Source: an uncultured Cohaesibacter sp.
GTDB lineage: Bacteria; Pseudomonadota; Alphaproteobacteria; Rhizobiales; Cohaesibacteraceae
Direction: 5' to 3'
NCBI RefSeq assembly: GCF_963666525.1
Contig: NZ_OY762905.1
Location: 1,687,001 to 1,751,000, forward strand
DNA length: 64,000 nt
Shown here: positions 16,648-25,425 of the stretch, one piece after another
Layout: each line of letters starts with the position of its first letter
Numbering within the stretch: position 1 is the first letter of the stretch
Translations under genes and position numbers: made by a program
Notes under the pieces: generated by a model
Database searches by the model: none
What the model saw: the letters and a program-made list of their open reading frames with translations, nothing else
What the model was told of the DNA's origin: nothing

Positions 16648-17876
16648 AGTGCTATCGGCTCCCCTGCATCCTGGCCCCGGGAATAGGAAATTGTCAGCTC
16701 CGCAGGCTCGCCCGGACAGGAAAAGCGAACCTTCGCCCCGACCAGTGACGCCCGGATCTGCATATTCAGCATGCCGCCGCGGCTGGCGTAGTTTTCCTGC
16801 CGATAGCCGCAACCGTTGTCCCGGAAGAAAATGATCAGCCTGTCATCATCGCTCCGGAAGGTGACAAGGAGATGGTCGCAGCCCGAATGGCGGATGGCAT
16901 TGTTACCCGCTTCCTGCAGGATGCGGTAGAAGACAATCCTGAGGCTCAGCGGCAATTCGTCGATACGACCATCCGACTGGTCGACGAGCTCGACATCGAT
17001 TTCCTGCCGCGCCGTCTTGATCTGTCGGTCAAGCTGGGCTTCCACCGCCTCCATCAGGCCGAACATCTCCAGCACAGTCGGCTTGGCGTCGTCGACGATC
17101 TGCCGCAGTCCCAGAAGACAGCTGCCCAACTCTTCCTTGAGTTCATCCAGCTCATCACGATCGAGTTCATCCACCGAGCCCAGCCAGCGCAGGGTACGCG
17201 AGAGATCGGCCAGCGTCTGGTCGTGCAGGTCCATGCCGATCTGGGCGCGGGCCCGCTCCAGTTCGTCGGTGACATAGCGCGCGCCGGTGCGCAGGCCTTC
17301 CAGCCGGGCTGCTTCCTTCACCCGCTCGATTTCCGAAACCCGCACCAGCTCCGACTGCCACAGGGCGAAGAAATAGGGGCCGATGAGATCGCTCAGCAGC
17401 TTTGCATTCTCTATGTGTTGCAGGGAATAAAGGCCAGGGCGGGTGGAGGAAATCGACAACGCGCCGATCAGTTCACCCGCCACCCTGACCTGAACATGCA
17501 GACGCGAGCGCAGCGTGTGCTCAAAGATCGGCTGGTTGAACATCGCGGCATTGTTGAAGCGGGTATCCTCCATCGCATTGGGGGTGATGAGATAGTCCAC
17601 CTTGCCCAGAAGGATGTCACGGATCGGGCTGGTGGAGACATTCTTCCGGTTGACCCCGCCCCACTCGGTCTGGATACCCGTTTCATAGGCGACGAGATTC
17701 TCCTTGGCCTCATCAAGGATCACCACATCGAAATGATTGTGTGGCAGAATCTCCTGAATCTCCTCGCTCATCGCGTCGATAACGGCCTGATAGCCGACAC
17801 GACCGGCAATCGCGCGGGTGATATTGATGACCTGCTCTGTCGAAAATGTCGCTGGGATGGACGTTTGTTCTGTCAT
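16644..17876 (-). CDS. GAF-domain sensor histidine kinase (HisKA_3 type, soluble)
   Basis: This is a 410-residue kinase with no membrane segment, so it senses a cytoplasmic or diffusible signal. A GAF domain spans about 25-175. The dimerisation/phospho-acceptor region of the NarL-partner type holds His218 in M-D-L-H-D-Q-T-L. The ATPase domain has the N box E-A-G-N-N-A-I-R-H-S (about 322-331) and G box D-N-G-C-G-Y (353-358). It phosphorylates the response regulator encoded immediately downstream with a 4-base overlap. The GAF ligand is unknown; a sugar or sugar acid from the adjacent ABC/lactonase system is an inference only. Confidence 0.92.
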   Translation of the reverse strand: MTEQTSIPATFSTEQVINITRAIAGRVGYQAVIDAMSEEIQEILPHNHFDVVILDEAKENLVAYETGIQTEWGGVNRKNVSTSPIRDILLGKVDYLITPNAMEDTRFNNAAMFNQPIFEHTLRSRLHVQVRVAGELIGALSISSTRPGLYSLQHIENAKLLSDLIGPYFFALWQSELVRVSEIERVKEAARLEGLRTGARYVTDELERARAQIGMDLHDQTLADLSRTLRWLGSVDELDRDELDELKEELGSCLLGLRQIVDDAKPTVLEMFGLMEAVEAQLDRQIKTARQEIDVELVDQSDGRIDELPLSLRIVFYRILQEAGNNAIRHSGCDHLLVTFRSDDDRLIIFFRDNGCGYRQENYASRGGMLNMQIRASLVGAKVRFSCPGEPAELTISYSRGQDAGEPIAL

Positions 17877-18039
17877 TGCAACACCTTAAACCAGAGCATT
17901 GGAGACAACAACACAAACCGGCCGTTGATCCTCCGCTCGCATCTCAGCGCCCGCACCAGACCGGCGCCTTGCCAGAAACGGCACAAAGAGCGGCGGAGCC
18001 GCTCCCTGATTTTCTCTTGGCAACCGGCAGGGCCGGTCA

Positions 18040-18999
18040 CTAGGCAACCTTGCTGTTGGCCCATTCGGTGAGGGACAGCGCAATCACGATGATGCCTCCC
18101 TTGATGATCAGCTGATAGTCGATCGGCACATTGAGAATGTTGAAGCCATTGTTGAGCACCGCAAGAAACAGCACGCCCAGAATGGTGCGGGCCACAGACC
18201 CCTTGCCACCCAGCAGGCTGGCACCGCCCAGCACAACTGCGGCAATCACATCCAGCTCCGTGCCGAACTCGCCATAGGTTGCCGCCGCAGTGTGGACCTG
18301 CGAGCTCTGAATGATACCGGCCAGTGCCGCCCCCATACCACAGATGACGTAGGTCATCATCTTGACGAGCTTGACGCGCCGGCCCGAAAGATAGGCCGCC
18401 CGCTCATTGTCGCCAACTGCGGCCACCTGCAGCCCGAAAGTCGTGCGCTTCTGGATGAAGATCAGCAGCAGGCTGACTGCAACGAAAATCCAGATGGCAA
18501 AAGGAATGCCGAACAGGAAGCCATTGCCAATGAATTCGAACCCTGGCTGTTCGCGCACCAGATGCAGATCCGGCCCACCGGCAAGAAGCGCGCTGCCCCT
18601 GACAATGGACAGCATGCCAAGCGTGACGATCATCGCGGGCAGACTGAACAGCGCGATGACCAACCCGCTGATGGCACCGGTCACGGCACCGGTCAGGATG
18701 CCGATGACCACCGCCGGAAGCAGCGGGAAATGGGCGATATGAAGCAGGAAGAAGACCACCAGCCCCGACGTCGCCAGCACCGGACCGACCGACAGGTCGA
18801 TGCCGCCGGTCATGATGACAAAGGTCATGCAGACCGCCATGATCCCTGTGATCGACATCTGATAGATGATGGCCGTGAAGTTGGCCGGTGTCAGGAACAC
18901 CGGTGCCAGAGCCCCGAACAGGCCGATGACAATCAGCAGCGCGACCGGCATGGCATAGGTCGGGATGGCGGTTCTGAGGTAGGAACTCAGGCTCAGCAT
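18040..18999 (-). CDS. Sugar ABC transporter permease (RbsC-like), second subunit
   Basis: This is a 319-residue permease of the BPD_transp_2 family with about 8-10 membrane spans. Typical segments are T-G-G-I-D-L-S-V-G-P near residue 65 and L-G-G-A-S-L-L-G-G-K-G near residue 255, which couple to the ATPase. GGAGG precedes the ATG, and the ATG overlaps the ATPase stop codon by one base (TAATG). With the permease at 20516-21541 it probably forms a heterodimer around the sugar channel. Gene order is SBP-permease-ATPase-permease. Confidence 0.93.
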   Translation of the reverse strand: MLSLSSYLRTAIPTYAMPVALLIVIGLFGALAPVFLTPANFTAIIYQMSITGIMAVCMTFVIMTGGIDLSVGPVLATSGLVVFFLLHIAHFPLLPAVVIGILTGAVTGAISGLVIALFSLPAMIVTLGMLSIVRGSALLAGGPDLHLVREQPGFEFIGNGFLFGIPFAIWIFVAVSLLLIFIQKRTTFGLQVAAVGDNERAAYLSGRRVKLVKMMTYVICGMGAALAGIIQSSQVHTAAATYGEFGTELDVIAAVVLGGASLLGGKGSVARTILGVLFLAVLNNGFNILNVPIDYQLIIKGGIIVIALSLTEWANSKVA

Positions 19000-20513
19000 T
19001 ACTTGTTTCCTCCACTGATCTGGAGCACCAGCTCTTCCTGGGTGATGTCATCGGCGGCGCAGGTCATGGTCATCCGGCCGGACACCATGACAGCGATGCG
19101 ATCGGCGATCGTCATCACTTCTTCCATGTCGGAAGAGACCAGAAGGATCGCCGTCCCCTGTTCCCGCAGCTTGCGCAGAATGGTATAGATCTCGGCCTTG
19201 GCCCCCACATCGACACCAACCGTCGGCTCGTCGAGGAACAGGATCTTGGGTGCAATTTCCAGCCATTTGCCGAGCAGCACTTTCTGCTGGTTGCCACCGC
19301 TCAGGCGCTTGACGATCTTGCTGCCATCCGCCGGCTTCACGTTGAGGTCGCGGATCTGGCGCTCGGTCAGCTCCCGCACGGCCCGATTGTTCCAGAAGCC
19401 CCACCGGGAGACCTTGTCGAGCGCAGCAAAGATCAGGTTGTCAGACACCGAATGATCCAGCAGCAATCCGTCCCGCAGCCGGTCTTCCGGCACGAAGCCG
19501 ATACCCGCCTCGATGGCCTCTGAAGGCGAGGAGTAGCGCACCGACTGCCCGAGCACTTCCAGCGTTCCGGCCGAGAATTTCGCCGAACCGAAAATGCTGT
19601 GCAGCAGCTCGCTCCGCTTCGACCCGATCAGGCCTGTAAGGCACAGGATTTCGCCCTTGTAGAGATCGAAACTGACATCCTCGAAAGTGTTGGTCATGCC
19701 CAGATCACGTGCCGAAAGCAGAACCTCGCCGGTCCCCTTCGGATGTCGTGGCTCGGCGGCTACCGATCGCGAGGCTTCCCCCAGATCATTGCCCACCATG
19801 CGATCAACCAACTCGGGGCGGGTGATCTCATCAATCGACCCGTTCCAGACCACGGCTCCGTCCCGCATGACGGTAACGGCATCGCAGACCTGAAACACTT
19901 CGTCGAGAACATGGGAGATGTAGACCAGCCCGACCCCGAGCGCCCTCAGGCGGGCAATGGTGTCGTGCAGCTTGCGAACTTCCGAATGGGACAGCCAGGC
20001 CGTCGGCTCGTCCATCAGGATCACCTGCGCGTCAAGCGCCAGCGCCTTCAGGATCTCCACTTCCTTCTGCTTGACGGTAGCCAGCGTTGACACCTGAGCA
20101 TCAAGATCAAGATCGATATTGTATTTCTCGAGCAGCGCTTCCGCCTTGTGGCGCTGCTCGGTCGCATCGATGAAGCCGAGTTTGGTTTTCGGCGGTCGGC
20201 CGAGGAAGACATTGTCCAGCACAGTGAGCGCCGGGATCAGGTTGGAGTGCTGATAGATACAGGCCACCCCGAGTTCCAGCATGGCCAGCGGACTGCCCGC
20301 CGGTGCCAGTGTGCCATTGACATGGACCTCGCCACCGGTTGGTCGGTGCGCCCCGGTGAGGATTTTGATGAGGGTCGACTTGCCCGCGCCGTTGCTGCCG
20401 CACAGGCCATGGACTTCCCCCGCATGGATGGCAAAGTCGGTCTCCTGCAGGGCAACAAAGCGCCCGAAGGTCTTGCTCAGCTTCCTGCCTTCAAGAAGGA
20501 TCTGTTTGGACAT
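18999..20513 (-). CDS. Sugar ABC transporter ATP-binding protein (RbsA/MglA-like, two NBDs)
   Basis: This is a 504-residue protein with two fused nucleotide-binding domains. NBD1 (about 1-245) has Walker A G-S-N-G-A-G-K-S-T, a degenerate signature (L-A-T-V-K-Q) and Walker B V-I-L-M-D-E-P-T. NBD2 (about 255-500) has a degenerate Walker A (G-L-I-G-S-K-R-S-E) but an intact L-S-G-G-N-Q-Q-K signature and L-F-L-D-E-P-T. This asymmetry is normal for the RbsA family. ATG 20513 is preferred (GGGAG upstream) over a TTG two codons earlier. It energises uptake through the two neighbouring permeases. Confidence 0.95.
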   Translation of the reverse strand: MSKQILLEGRKLSKTFGRFVALQETDFAIHAGEVHGLCGSNGAGKSTLIKILTGAHRPTGGEVHVNGTLAPAGSPLAMLELGVACIYQHSNLIPALTVLDNVFLGRPPKTKLGFIDATEQRHKAEALLEKYNIDLDLDAQVSTLATVKQKEVEILKALALDAQVILMDEPTAWLSHSEVRKLHDTIARLRALGVGLVYISHVLDEVFQVCDAVTVMRDGAVVWNGSIDEITRPELVDRMVGNDLGEASRSVAAEPRHPKGTGEVLLSARDLGMTNTFEDVSFDLYKGEILCLTGLIGSKRSELLHSIFGSAKFSAGTLEVLGQSVRYSSPSEAIEAGIGFVPEDRLRDGLLLDHSVSDNLIFAALDKVSRWGFWNNRAVRELTERQIRDLNVKPADGSKIVKRLSGGNQQKVLLGKWLEIAPKILFLDEPTVGVDVGAKAEIYTILRKLREQGTAILLVSSDMEEVMTIADRIAVMVSGRMTMTCAADDITQEELVLQISGGNK

Positions 20514-20515
20514 GA

Positions 20516-21541
20516 TCAACTCCCACTCTGCATGGCGCGGGCCTTGCGCATCCGGAAGTCGGACAGAAGCTTGTCATATCCGATCGCGCCAATGAGGATC
20601 AGGCCAGAAATGATTTGCTGGACGAATTGCGAAATGCCGAGCAGCGTAAGGCCAAGCAGGATGATGCCAAGCAGCATCGCGCCGATGATCGGCCCGAAGG
20701 CGTTGCCGATGCCACCCTGCAGGCTGATGCCGCCGATGACAGCCGAGGCAATGGCCGTCAGCTCCATGCCGTTGCCGAGAGCCTCCGTTGCCGTTGTCAG
20801 GCGCGTCACCAGAATGATCGCGGCGATACCGGCGCTCAATCCGGACAGGCCGTAGGCGCTGAGGATCGTCAGCTTGACATTGATACCCGCCAGCCGCGCC
20901 GCTTCCGGATTGCCGCCGACGATCTTGAAATTCATGCCGAACTGGGTCTTGCTGTGCATCGTCTGGATGATGATGAAAATACCGACCAGAAGGAAGAAGG
21001 ACAGCGGCAGCCAGGGCATCTCCATATACTGGTCAAGCCCGGTCACACCGCCGATATCGAGATAGGAATCCATGCCCGTCAGCCACGGGTCGGTGATCGG
21101 TTTGGTGGCCATTTCGGGAAACAGCTGCCGGCCTGAAATCGCATAGACCACACCACGATAGGCGGCCAGCGTCGACAGAGTCGCAACAAATGGCTGCAGT
21201 CGCAGCCAGACGACCAGCGCCCCGTTCAGCAATCCGGCCAGAAGGCAGACCAGCAGCACCGCCGGAATGACCACATAGCCCGGCACCTCATAGATGACGC
21301 TGAGGTCGAACAGCACCATGCCGCCAAGCGCCATGATCGAGCCGATGCTCAGATCGATGCCGCGCACCATGATCGGGAAGGACTGCCCGATCGCCAGCAC
21401 CGCAATGAAGGAATAGCCGACGAGCAGATTCTCCAGATTGGATGCGGTATTGAAATGCGGGGCATAGAAACAGAAGAAGGCGTACAGAAGCACGAAGAAT
21501 GCCAACAACTCGATGTTTGGCAACTGGCGGAGGCGTACCAT
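20516..21541 (-). CDS. Sugar ABC transporter permease (RbsC-like), first subunit
   Basis: This 341-residue BPD_transp_2 family permease carries R-G-I-D-L-S-I-G-S-I-M-A-L-G near residue 60 and I-G-G-I-S-L-Q-G-G-I-G-N near residue 270, both standard for sugar permeases of the ribose/galactose class. It starts at ATG 21541 just after a terminator-like hairpin and stops 2 bases before the ATPase start codon. It forms the membrane channel with the second permease at 18040-18999. Confidence 0.93.
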   Translation of the reverse strand: MVRLRQLPNIELLAFFVLLYAFFCFYAPHFNTASNLENLLVGYSFIAVLAIGQSFPIMVRGIDLSIGSIMALGGMVLFDLSVIYEVPGYVVIPAVLLVCLLAGLLNGALVVWLRLQPFVATLSTLAAYRGVVYAISGRQLFPEMATKPITDPWLTGMDSYLDIGGVTGLDQYMEMPWLPLSFFLLVGIFIIIQTMHSKTQFGMNFKIVGGNPEAARLAGINVKLTILSAYGLSGLSAGIAAIILVTRLTTATEALGNGMELTAIASAVIGGISLQGGIGNAFGPIIGAMLLGIILLGLTLLGISQFVQQIISGLILIGAIGYDKLLSDFRMRKARAMQSGS

Positions 21542-21572
21542 ATTGAGAACCCTGCGCGAGAGGTGAGTGGAA

Positions 21573-21599
21573 AAACCGCTGCCCGGTGGGCAGCGGTTT
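21573..21599 (-). terminator. Terminator-like hairpin after the sugar-binding-protein gene
   Basis: A perfect 12-bp repeat (21573-21584 with 21588-21599) with a 3-base loop is followed on the transcribed strand by a run of T (five in total from the stem end). It sits between the binding-protein stop (21617) and the permease start (21541), a position that would lower permease and ATPase expression relative to the binding protein. Confidence 0.8.
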
Positions 21600-21616
21600 C
21601 AATGGACAATGCCGAA

Positions 21617-22639
21617 CTACCAGCGCTGGGCCGGCTGAATGGAACCGACAGTCTCGGACGTTGCGATGACATAAGGCATCAACAGCTTGCCCTGCTGTTT
21701 GAATTCTTTTGCCGTCACACCACCGGAAACGAAGACCGATGCGGCTGCGGCAGCAAAGCGGCCCTGCTGATAGACGTCGGTAAACTGGGTTCCTGTCAAC
21801 TCGCCCCGTTCGATGGATTCAAGGGCAGCGGTTTCGCCGTCGTTACCGAAGATCACCATCTTGTCGAGAATGCCCTTCTGCTTGCAGACGTCGACGCCGC
21901 CAAGCGCCATGGAATCGTTGACCCCGTAAACGCCCGTGATGTCGGGCTGGGCGGTCAGAATGTTGGACAATACATCCTGGGCCTTCTTGCGGGACCAGTC
22001 GGCGACCTGATCAGCGGCGATCTGGATGTCGGGATAGTATTTCTTCATGCCATCAACGAAACCGTTGGTGCGCTGATCACGGATGATGATGCCCGGAGGT
22101 GCATTGAGAATGGCGACCTTGCCCTTGCCACCCATCCGTTTGCCCATTTCCTTGGCAATGTCCATGGCGCCGTAATAGTGGTTCATTTCTACATGGGCGG
22201 CATGTTCCTCGGAAGCATCGATATTGAGGGTGATGACGGCAATACCGCGACGGCGCGCCTTTTTGATGGATGGCCCGAGTGCCACACTGTCAATGGGCTG
22301 CAGGAAGATGACCTTGGCACCCTCGTTGATCAGCGTATCCATCAGGCTGACCTGAACCTCAACCTTGTTCTGGCCGTCCAGTTGCTTATAGTCGATGGTC
22401 TGCTGGGTCGAAAGGACTTCCTCCAGTCCAACGCTCCAGGCCGAGGAAACGGTGTGCGGCTGGATCTGGACAAAGGCCATCTTGACCCGTTCATCCTGTG
22501 CGGCCATGGCCTTTCCGCTCTCGCCGATGACGAGACCGGGGGTTACCAGCCCGCTGCCAAGAGCGGCCGAGCCAAGCACCACTCCCTTGAGGAAATCACG
22601 GCGACCTTCCTGTTCGGCTCTTTCCTTCTTATTGGACAT
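21617..22639 (-). CDS. Sugar ABC transporter substrate-binding protein with Tat-type signal
   Basis: This is a 340-residue periplasmic binding protein of the ribose/galactose type (Peripla_BP_4). Its N-terminus has R13-R14-D-F-L-K-G followed by a moderately hydrophobic stretch and A-M-A-A-Q, matching a twin-arginine signal; export in folded form is therefore predicted, which is unusual for this family. The mature part contains F-V-Q-I-Q-P-H-T-V-S, a long D-T-L-I-N-E-G-A-K-V-I-F-L-Q-P hinge region and G-V-N-D-S-M-A-L-G-G near residue 235. It serves the permease/ATPase genes that follow. Confidence 0.9.
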   Translation of the reverse strand: MSNKKERAEQEGRRDFLKGVVLGSAALGSGLVTPGLVIGESGKAMAAQDERVKMAFVQIQPHTVSSAWSVGLEEVLSTQQTIDYKQLDGQNKVEVQVSLMDTLINEGAKVIFLQPIDSVALGPSIKKARRRGIAVITLNIDASEEHAAHVEMNHYYGAMDIAKEMGKRMGGKGKVAILNAPPGIIIRDQRTNGFVDGMKKYYPDIQIAADQVADWSRKKAQDVLSNILTAQPDITGVYGVNDSMALGGVDVCKQKGILDKMVIFGNDGETAALESIERGELTGTQFTDVYQQGRFAAAAASVFVSGGVTAKEFKQQGKLLMPYVIATSETVGSIQPAQRW

Positions 22640-22713
22640 TTCTTACTCCCATTGAAAAATGTTCAACTCCGATTGTCAGTCCTGCCCGCCGGCCATTTCG
22701 CCGACGGTCTTTC

Positions 22714-23619
22714 TTACTCGCTCCCTTTGACGGCAACATAGACGGCATAGACGGATGTCGAAGCCGTGATGAAGAGGCGATTGCGCTTCCTGCCACCAAA
22801 ACAAAGATTTGAAACTGTTTCCGGTATTGCGATGTAGCCCTTGTGCGAGCCATCCGGCCCGTAGGTCTCGACCCCCCTCGCTGATGAAGACCATAGATTG
22901 CCCAGTTCATCAGTCCGAATACCATCGGGCACGCCATGCTCGATTTCGGCGAAGACCCGCTGATTGCTCAAAGACCAGTCCGGCTCGACATCGAAGGCAA
23001 AGATGTGATGATAGCCATCGCTATAGTGCGACCGACTGGAGTCAGCCACATAAAGCGTTTTTTCATCTGGTGAAAATGCCAACCCGTTCGGCATCTTCAG
23101 CGACGTTATCATGGCCTTTACAGCACCGGTATCCGGATCAATGCGGTAGACATAGCAACCCGCCTGTTCCGGCGTGCTCTTCTTGCCTTCATAGTCACTG
23201 AGGATGCCGTAGCTCGGATCCGTGAACCAGACAGCTCCGTCGGACGCGACGATCACGTCATTGGGGGAATTGAGGGGTTTGCCATCATGACCATCGGCAA
23301 GGATCGTGGTGCTACCATCCCATTCGGTCCGGACAACCGAGCGGGTCAGATGCTGACACGAAACCAGTCGTCCCTGACGATCCCGCGTATTGCCGTTGGA
23401 ATTGTTTGAGTGGTGGCTGTAAACCCGACAGCCAAGCCCGGGCACCCACTGCCATTGACAGTCGTTGGGAATGTCCGACCAGATGAGGAAATCTCCTGCG
23501 GGGAAATAGACCGGACCTTCGGCCCACAAATTACCCGTATTCAGTCGCTCGATTGAAGCGCCCGGCAAGGTCAATTGCATATAGTCGTCGCTAAAACGAT
23601 AGATCTCCGCTGTTGGCAC
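22714..23619 (-). CDS. SMP-30/gluconolactonase family lactonase
   Basis: This is a 301-residue six-bladed beta-propeller enzyme that hydrolyses aldonolactones. The metal site is visible as Glu in L-W-A-E-G-P-V (about 30), Asn in N-S-P-N-D-V-I-V (about 130), and Asp in the F-S-P-D-E-K-T-L-Y-V-A-D-S block (about 190-200). The GTG at 23617-23619 is chosen because GGGAG is 7 bases upstream and the family's start (Ala-Glu-Ile-Tyr) follows. Further upstream codons run through non-coding DNA. It is the first gene before the sugar ABC genes, suggesting the imported sugar is oxidised to a lactone. Confidence 0.9.
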   Translation of the reverse strand: MPTAEIYRFSDDYMQLTLPGASIERLNTGNLWAEGPVYFPAGDFLIWSDIPNDCQWQWVPGLGCRVYSHHSNNSNGNTRDRQGRLVSCQHLTRSVVRTEWDGSTTILADGHDGKPLNSPNDVIVASDGAVWFTDPSYGILSDYEGKKSTPEQAGCYVYRIDPDTGAVKAMITSLKMPNGLAFSPDEKTLYVADSSRSHYSDGYHHIFAFDVEPDWSLSNQRVFAEIEHGVPDGIRTDELGNLWSSSARGVETYGPDGSHKGYIAIPETVSNLCFGGRKRNRLFITASTSVYAVYVAVKGSE

Positions 23620-23941
23620 GTTCCTGCTCCCACTCTCTTGGTCTTCGTGTTGACCAGAGGCTACCAGACCCCGAATTCGGTCACAGGTTGGAGATGGCAA
23701 ATCGCATGCGGGTTCCCGCAAATCTATTGCGCCCTTTATCGCAAAAAGCTCAGATTTTCGCAGTTTTTGAGCGGTTCCAGCTTGCCCCTGCTTCAGGGGG
23801 TGCTGGCAGGATCGCTCATCGGCTCGATGCAAAGAAGGGGCGAACCGCTTTCACGCAATTCGCCCCTGTCTCATTTCAGGTCAGACTGGTTTTCTTCCGG
23901 TCACCCGGGAAACTGCCGGACTGGTCTCGAGCTTGTCTGTC
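23620..23941. other. 322-base gap with two hairpins, promoter of the SMP-30-ABC operon
   Basis: No gene is supported here. A strong hairpin with arms CCAGC...CCCCTG / CAGGGG...GCTGG spans 23777-23806 without a T-run and would fall in the leader of the SMP-30 message. A second hairpin at 23837-23866 looks like the terminator of the dehydrogenase gene upstream. The promoter should lie between these and 23619. Confidence 0.5.
23837..23866 (-). terminator. Probable terminator of the LgoD-like gene
   Basis: GGGGCGAA (23837-23844) pairs with TTCGCCCC (23859-23866); on the minus strand the stem is followed by TTCTTT. It lies about 75 bases beyond the dehydrogenase stop codon. Confidence 0.55.
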
Positions 23942-24958
23942 TCAGAGTTCAACAACCAGCTTGAGAACGTCGTTCTTGTTCTTTTCCCAGTAAGGCAGTA
24001 CGTCAGCGGCTTCATCCAGCGGGAAAGTCTTGGTGATCAGCTTGTCCATGTCGTCGCCCATCTTCAGCAGGGCAGCGATAACGGCATCGAAGTCTTCACG
24101 CATGGCGTTGCGGGAGCCCATGATGTCCAGTTCCTTGAGATTGAAGAACTTGGTTTCATAGGTAACCGGAGCCTTGGAGTAACCGACATAGACGACGCGA
24201 CCGCAGAAGCAGGCGATATCAACAGCGGTGGTGAAGGTGATCGGCAGGCCAACAGCCTCGATGACCACATTGGCGCCGTTGTCGTCGGTCAGTTCGTTGA
24301 TCTTCTTGACCAGGTCTTCGCCGCTGAGGCTGAGGAACTCGGAAGCACCCGCCAGTTTCGCAATGGCTTCCTTGTCGGTGCTGGTATCCACGGCAATGAC
24401 GCGTGCGCCACGGGAGGCGGCACCCATGATGGCGCCAACGCCGATCATGCCACAGCCAAGAACAACCACGGTTTCACCAGCCTGTGTACGGCCACGGGCT
24501 GCTGCATGGAAACCAACGGAAAGCGGCTCGACCAGAACCTGGCGTTTCGGGCTCAGGCTATCGTTCGGCACGACGCAGTCGGCACGGATAACCATTTTCT
24601 CGCGCAGGGCACCATCGCGCTGAACACCGAGAGTCTCGTTGTAGCGGCAGGCATTGTAACGGCCGGCGCGGCAGCTGCTGCAATGGCCACAGGCAGAGTA
24701 TGGCCACAGAATGACAGACTGGCCGATCTTCAGATCAGCGCTGACATTGGCTCCCTTTTCGACAATGAAGCCAGATGCTTCATGGCCGGGGATGCGTGGC
24801 AGCTGAACCAGAGGGTTCTTGCCCATATAAGTGTTGAGGTCGCTGCCGCAGAAACCAACGTAAGAGACCTGAACCACGACGTCGTCCGGGCCCATGGTCA
24901 TTGGTTCGACATCGCGAACTTCACTTTTTTCAGCATCTACAATGCAAAGTGCTTTCAT
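23942..24958 (-). CDS. Zinc-dependent dehydrogenase, L-galactonate 5-dehydrogenase-like
   Basis: This is a 338-residue zinc MDR enzyme. The catalytic zinc ligands are Cys37 (F-C-G-S-D) and His59-Glu60 (G-H-E); structural zinc cysteines are in C-G-H-C-S-S-C-R-A-G-R-Y-N-A-C; the NAD motif is G-C-G-M-I-G-V-G. The I-M-G-S-R-N-A block near residue 280 also occurs in E. coli LgoD (YjjN), which oxidises L-galactonate to D-tagaturonate. That product is the substrate of UxaB, encoded nearby. ATG 24958 follows AAGGAG. The match to LgoD is from memory of the family, so other aldonate substrates are possible. Confidence 0.85.
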   Translation of the reverse strand: MKALCIVDAEKSEVRDVEPMTMGPDDVVVQVSYVGFCGSDLNTYMGKNPLVQLPRIPGHEASGFIVEKGANVSADLKIGQSVILWPYSACGHCSSCRAGRYNACRYNETLGVQRDGALREKMVIRADCVVPNDSLSPKRQVLVEPLSVGFHAAARGRTQAGETVVVLGCGMIGVGAIMGAASRGARVIAVDTSTDKEAIAKLAGASEFLSLSGEDLVKKINELTDDNGANVVIEAVGLPITFTTAVDIACFCGRVVYVGYSKAPVTYETKFFNLKELDIMGSRNAMREDFDAVIAALLKMGDDMDKLITKTFPLDEAADVLPYWEKNKNDVLKLVVEL

Positions 24959-25425
24959 CACTTAACTCCTTAGCGATATTTCTTCGGGAACGGCACCCGC
25001 TCCCAATTCTTGGTATTGGTTTCACGCCCGGGCAGGAGACCATCGGAACCACTCACCTCTTGAGGGGGGAATTGCGGTGGAACCAAGCGTCTTGGGAGGA
25101 ATTGACCCGCGATTGATGGCTCAACGTCAATCGCCAGGCCCGTCTCGACCGCCCGGGCATGTTTGTTAACTCCTGGATGCTTCTCAGCGTATTTTTGAAG
25201 ATAGCTCCCATGAATATGGAAAAATTCAGCATTTTACCTGATCATTTTCCCAAATATCCATCATTGATGGGATGTTTATGGCATATTCATGGGATGAATG
25301 TCAATAACAGCTGGAAAATTCAGGTTGATTTGCGCTATTTTTTTGCCATTGATAGGATCATTGACATACAGCCACCAATTGTTAATGTGTGGTTCCGACA
25401 TTCTTTGAAAAAGGTGCCTGCAGAC
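24959..25425. promoter_or_regulatory. Divergent control region between LgoD-like gene and gntR
   Basis: This 467-base region is AT-rich from 25170 onward. It holds several dyads: CCCATGAATATG (25207-25218) is the exact inverse of CATATTCATGGG (25282-25293); CCATCA-T-TGATGG is at 25258-25270; and ATTCAT-GGG-ATGAAT is at 25285-25299. These are good candidate sites for the FCD-type regulator encoded next to it. Confidence 0.6.
25285..25299. promoter_or_regulatory. Candidate GntR operator (ATTCAT-GGG-ATGAAT)
   Basis: This perfect 6+3+6 palindrome shares the core TCATGGGATGA with 29230-29240 (opposite strand) before TRAP C dctP, and TCATAGGATGA with 32868-32878 (opposite strand) before uxaA. It lies 127 bases before the gntR start codon. 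Confidence 0.6.

Noticed and set aside
15928-16812. Longer response regulator start, 55 codons upstream
   Set aside because: The added residues overlap the kinase C-terminal coding region in another frame and have no homology; ATG 16647 gives a normal receiver domain and an ATGA overlap.
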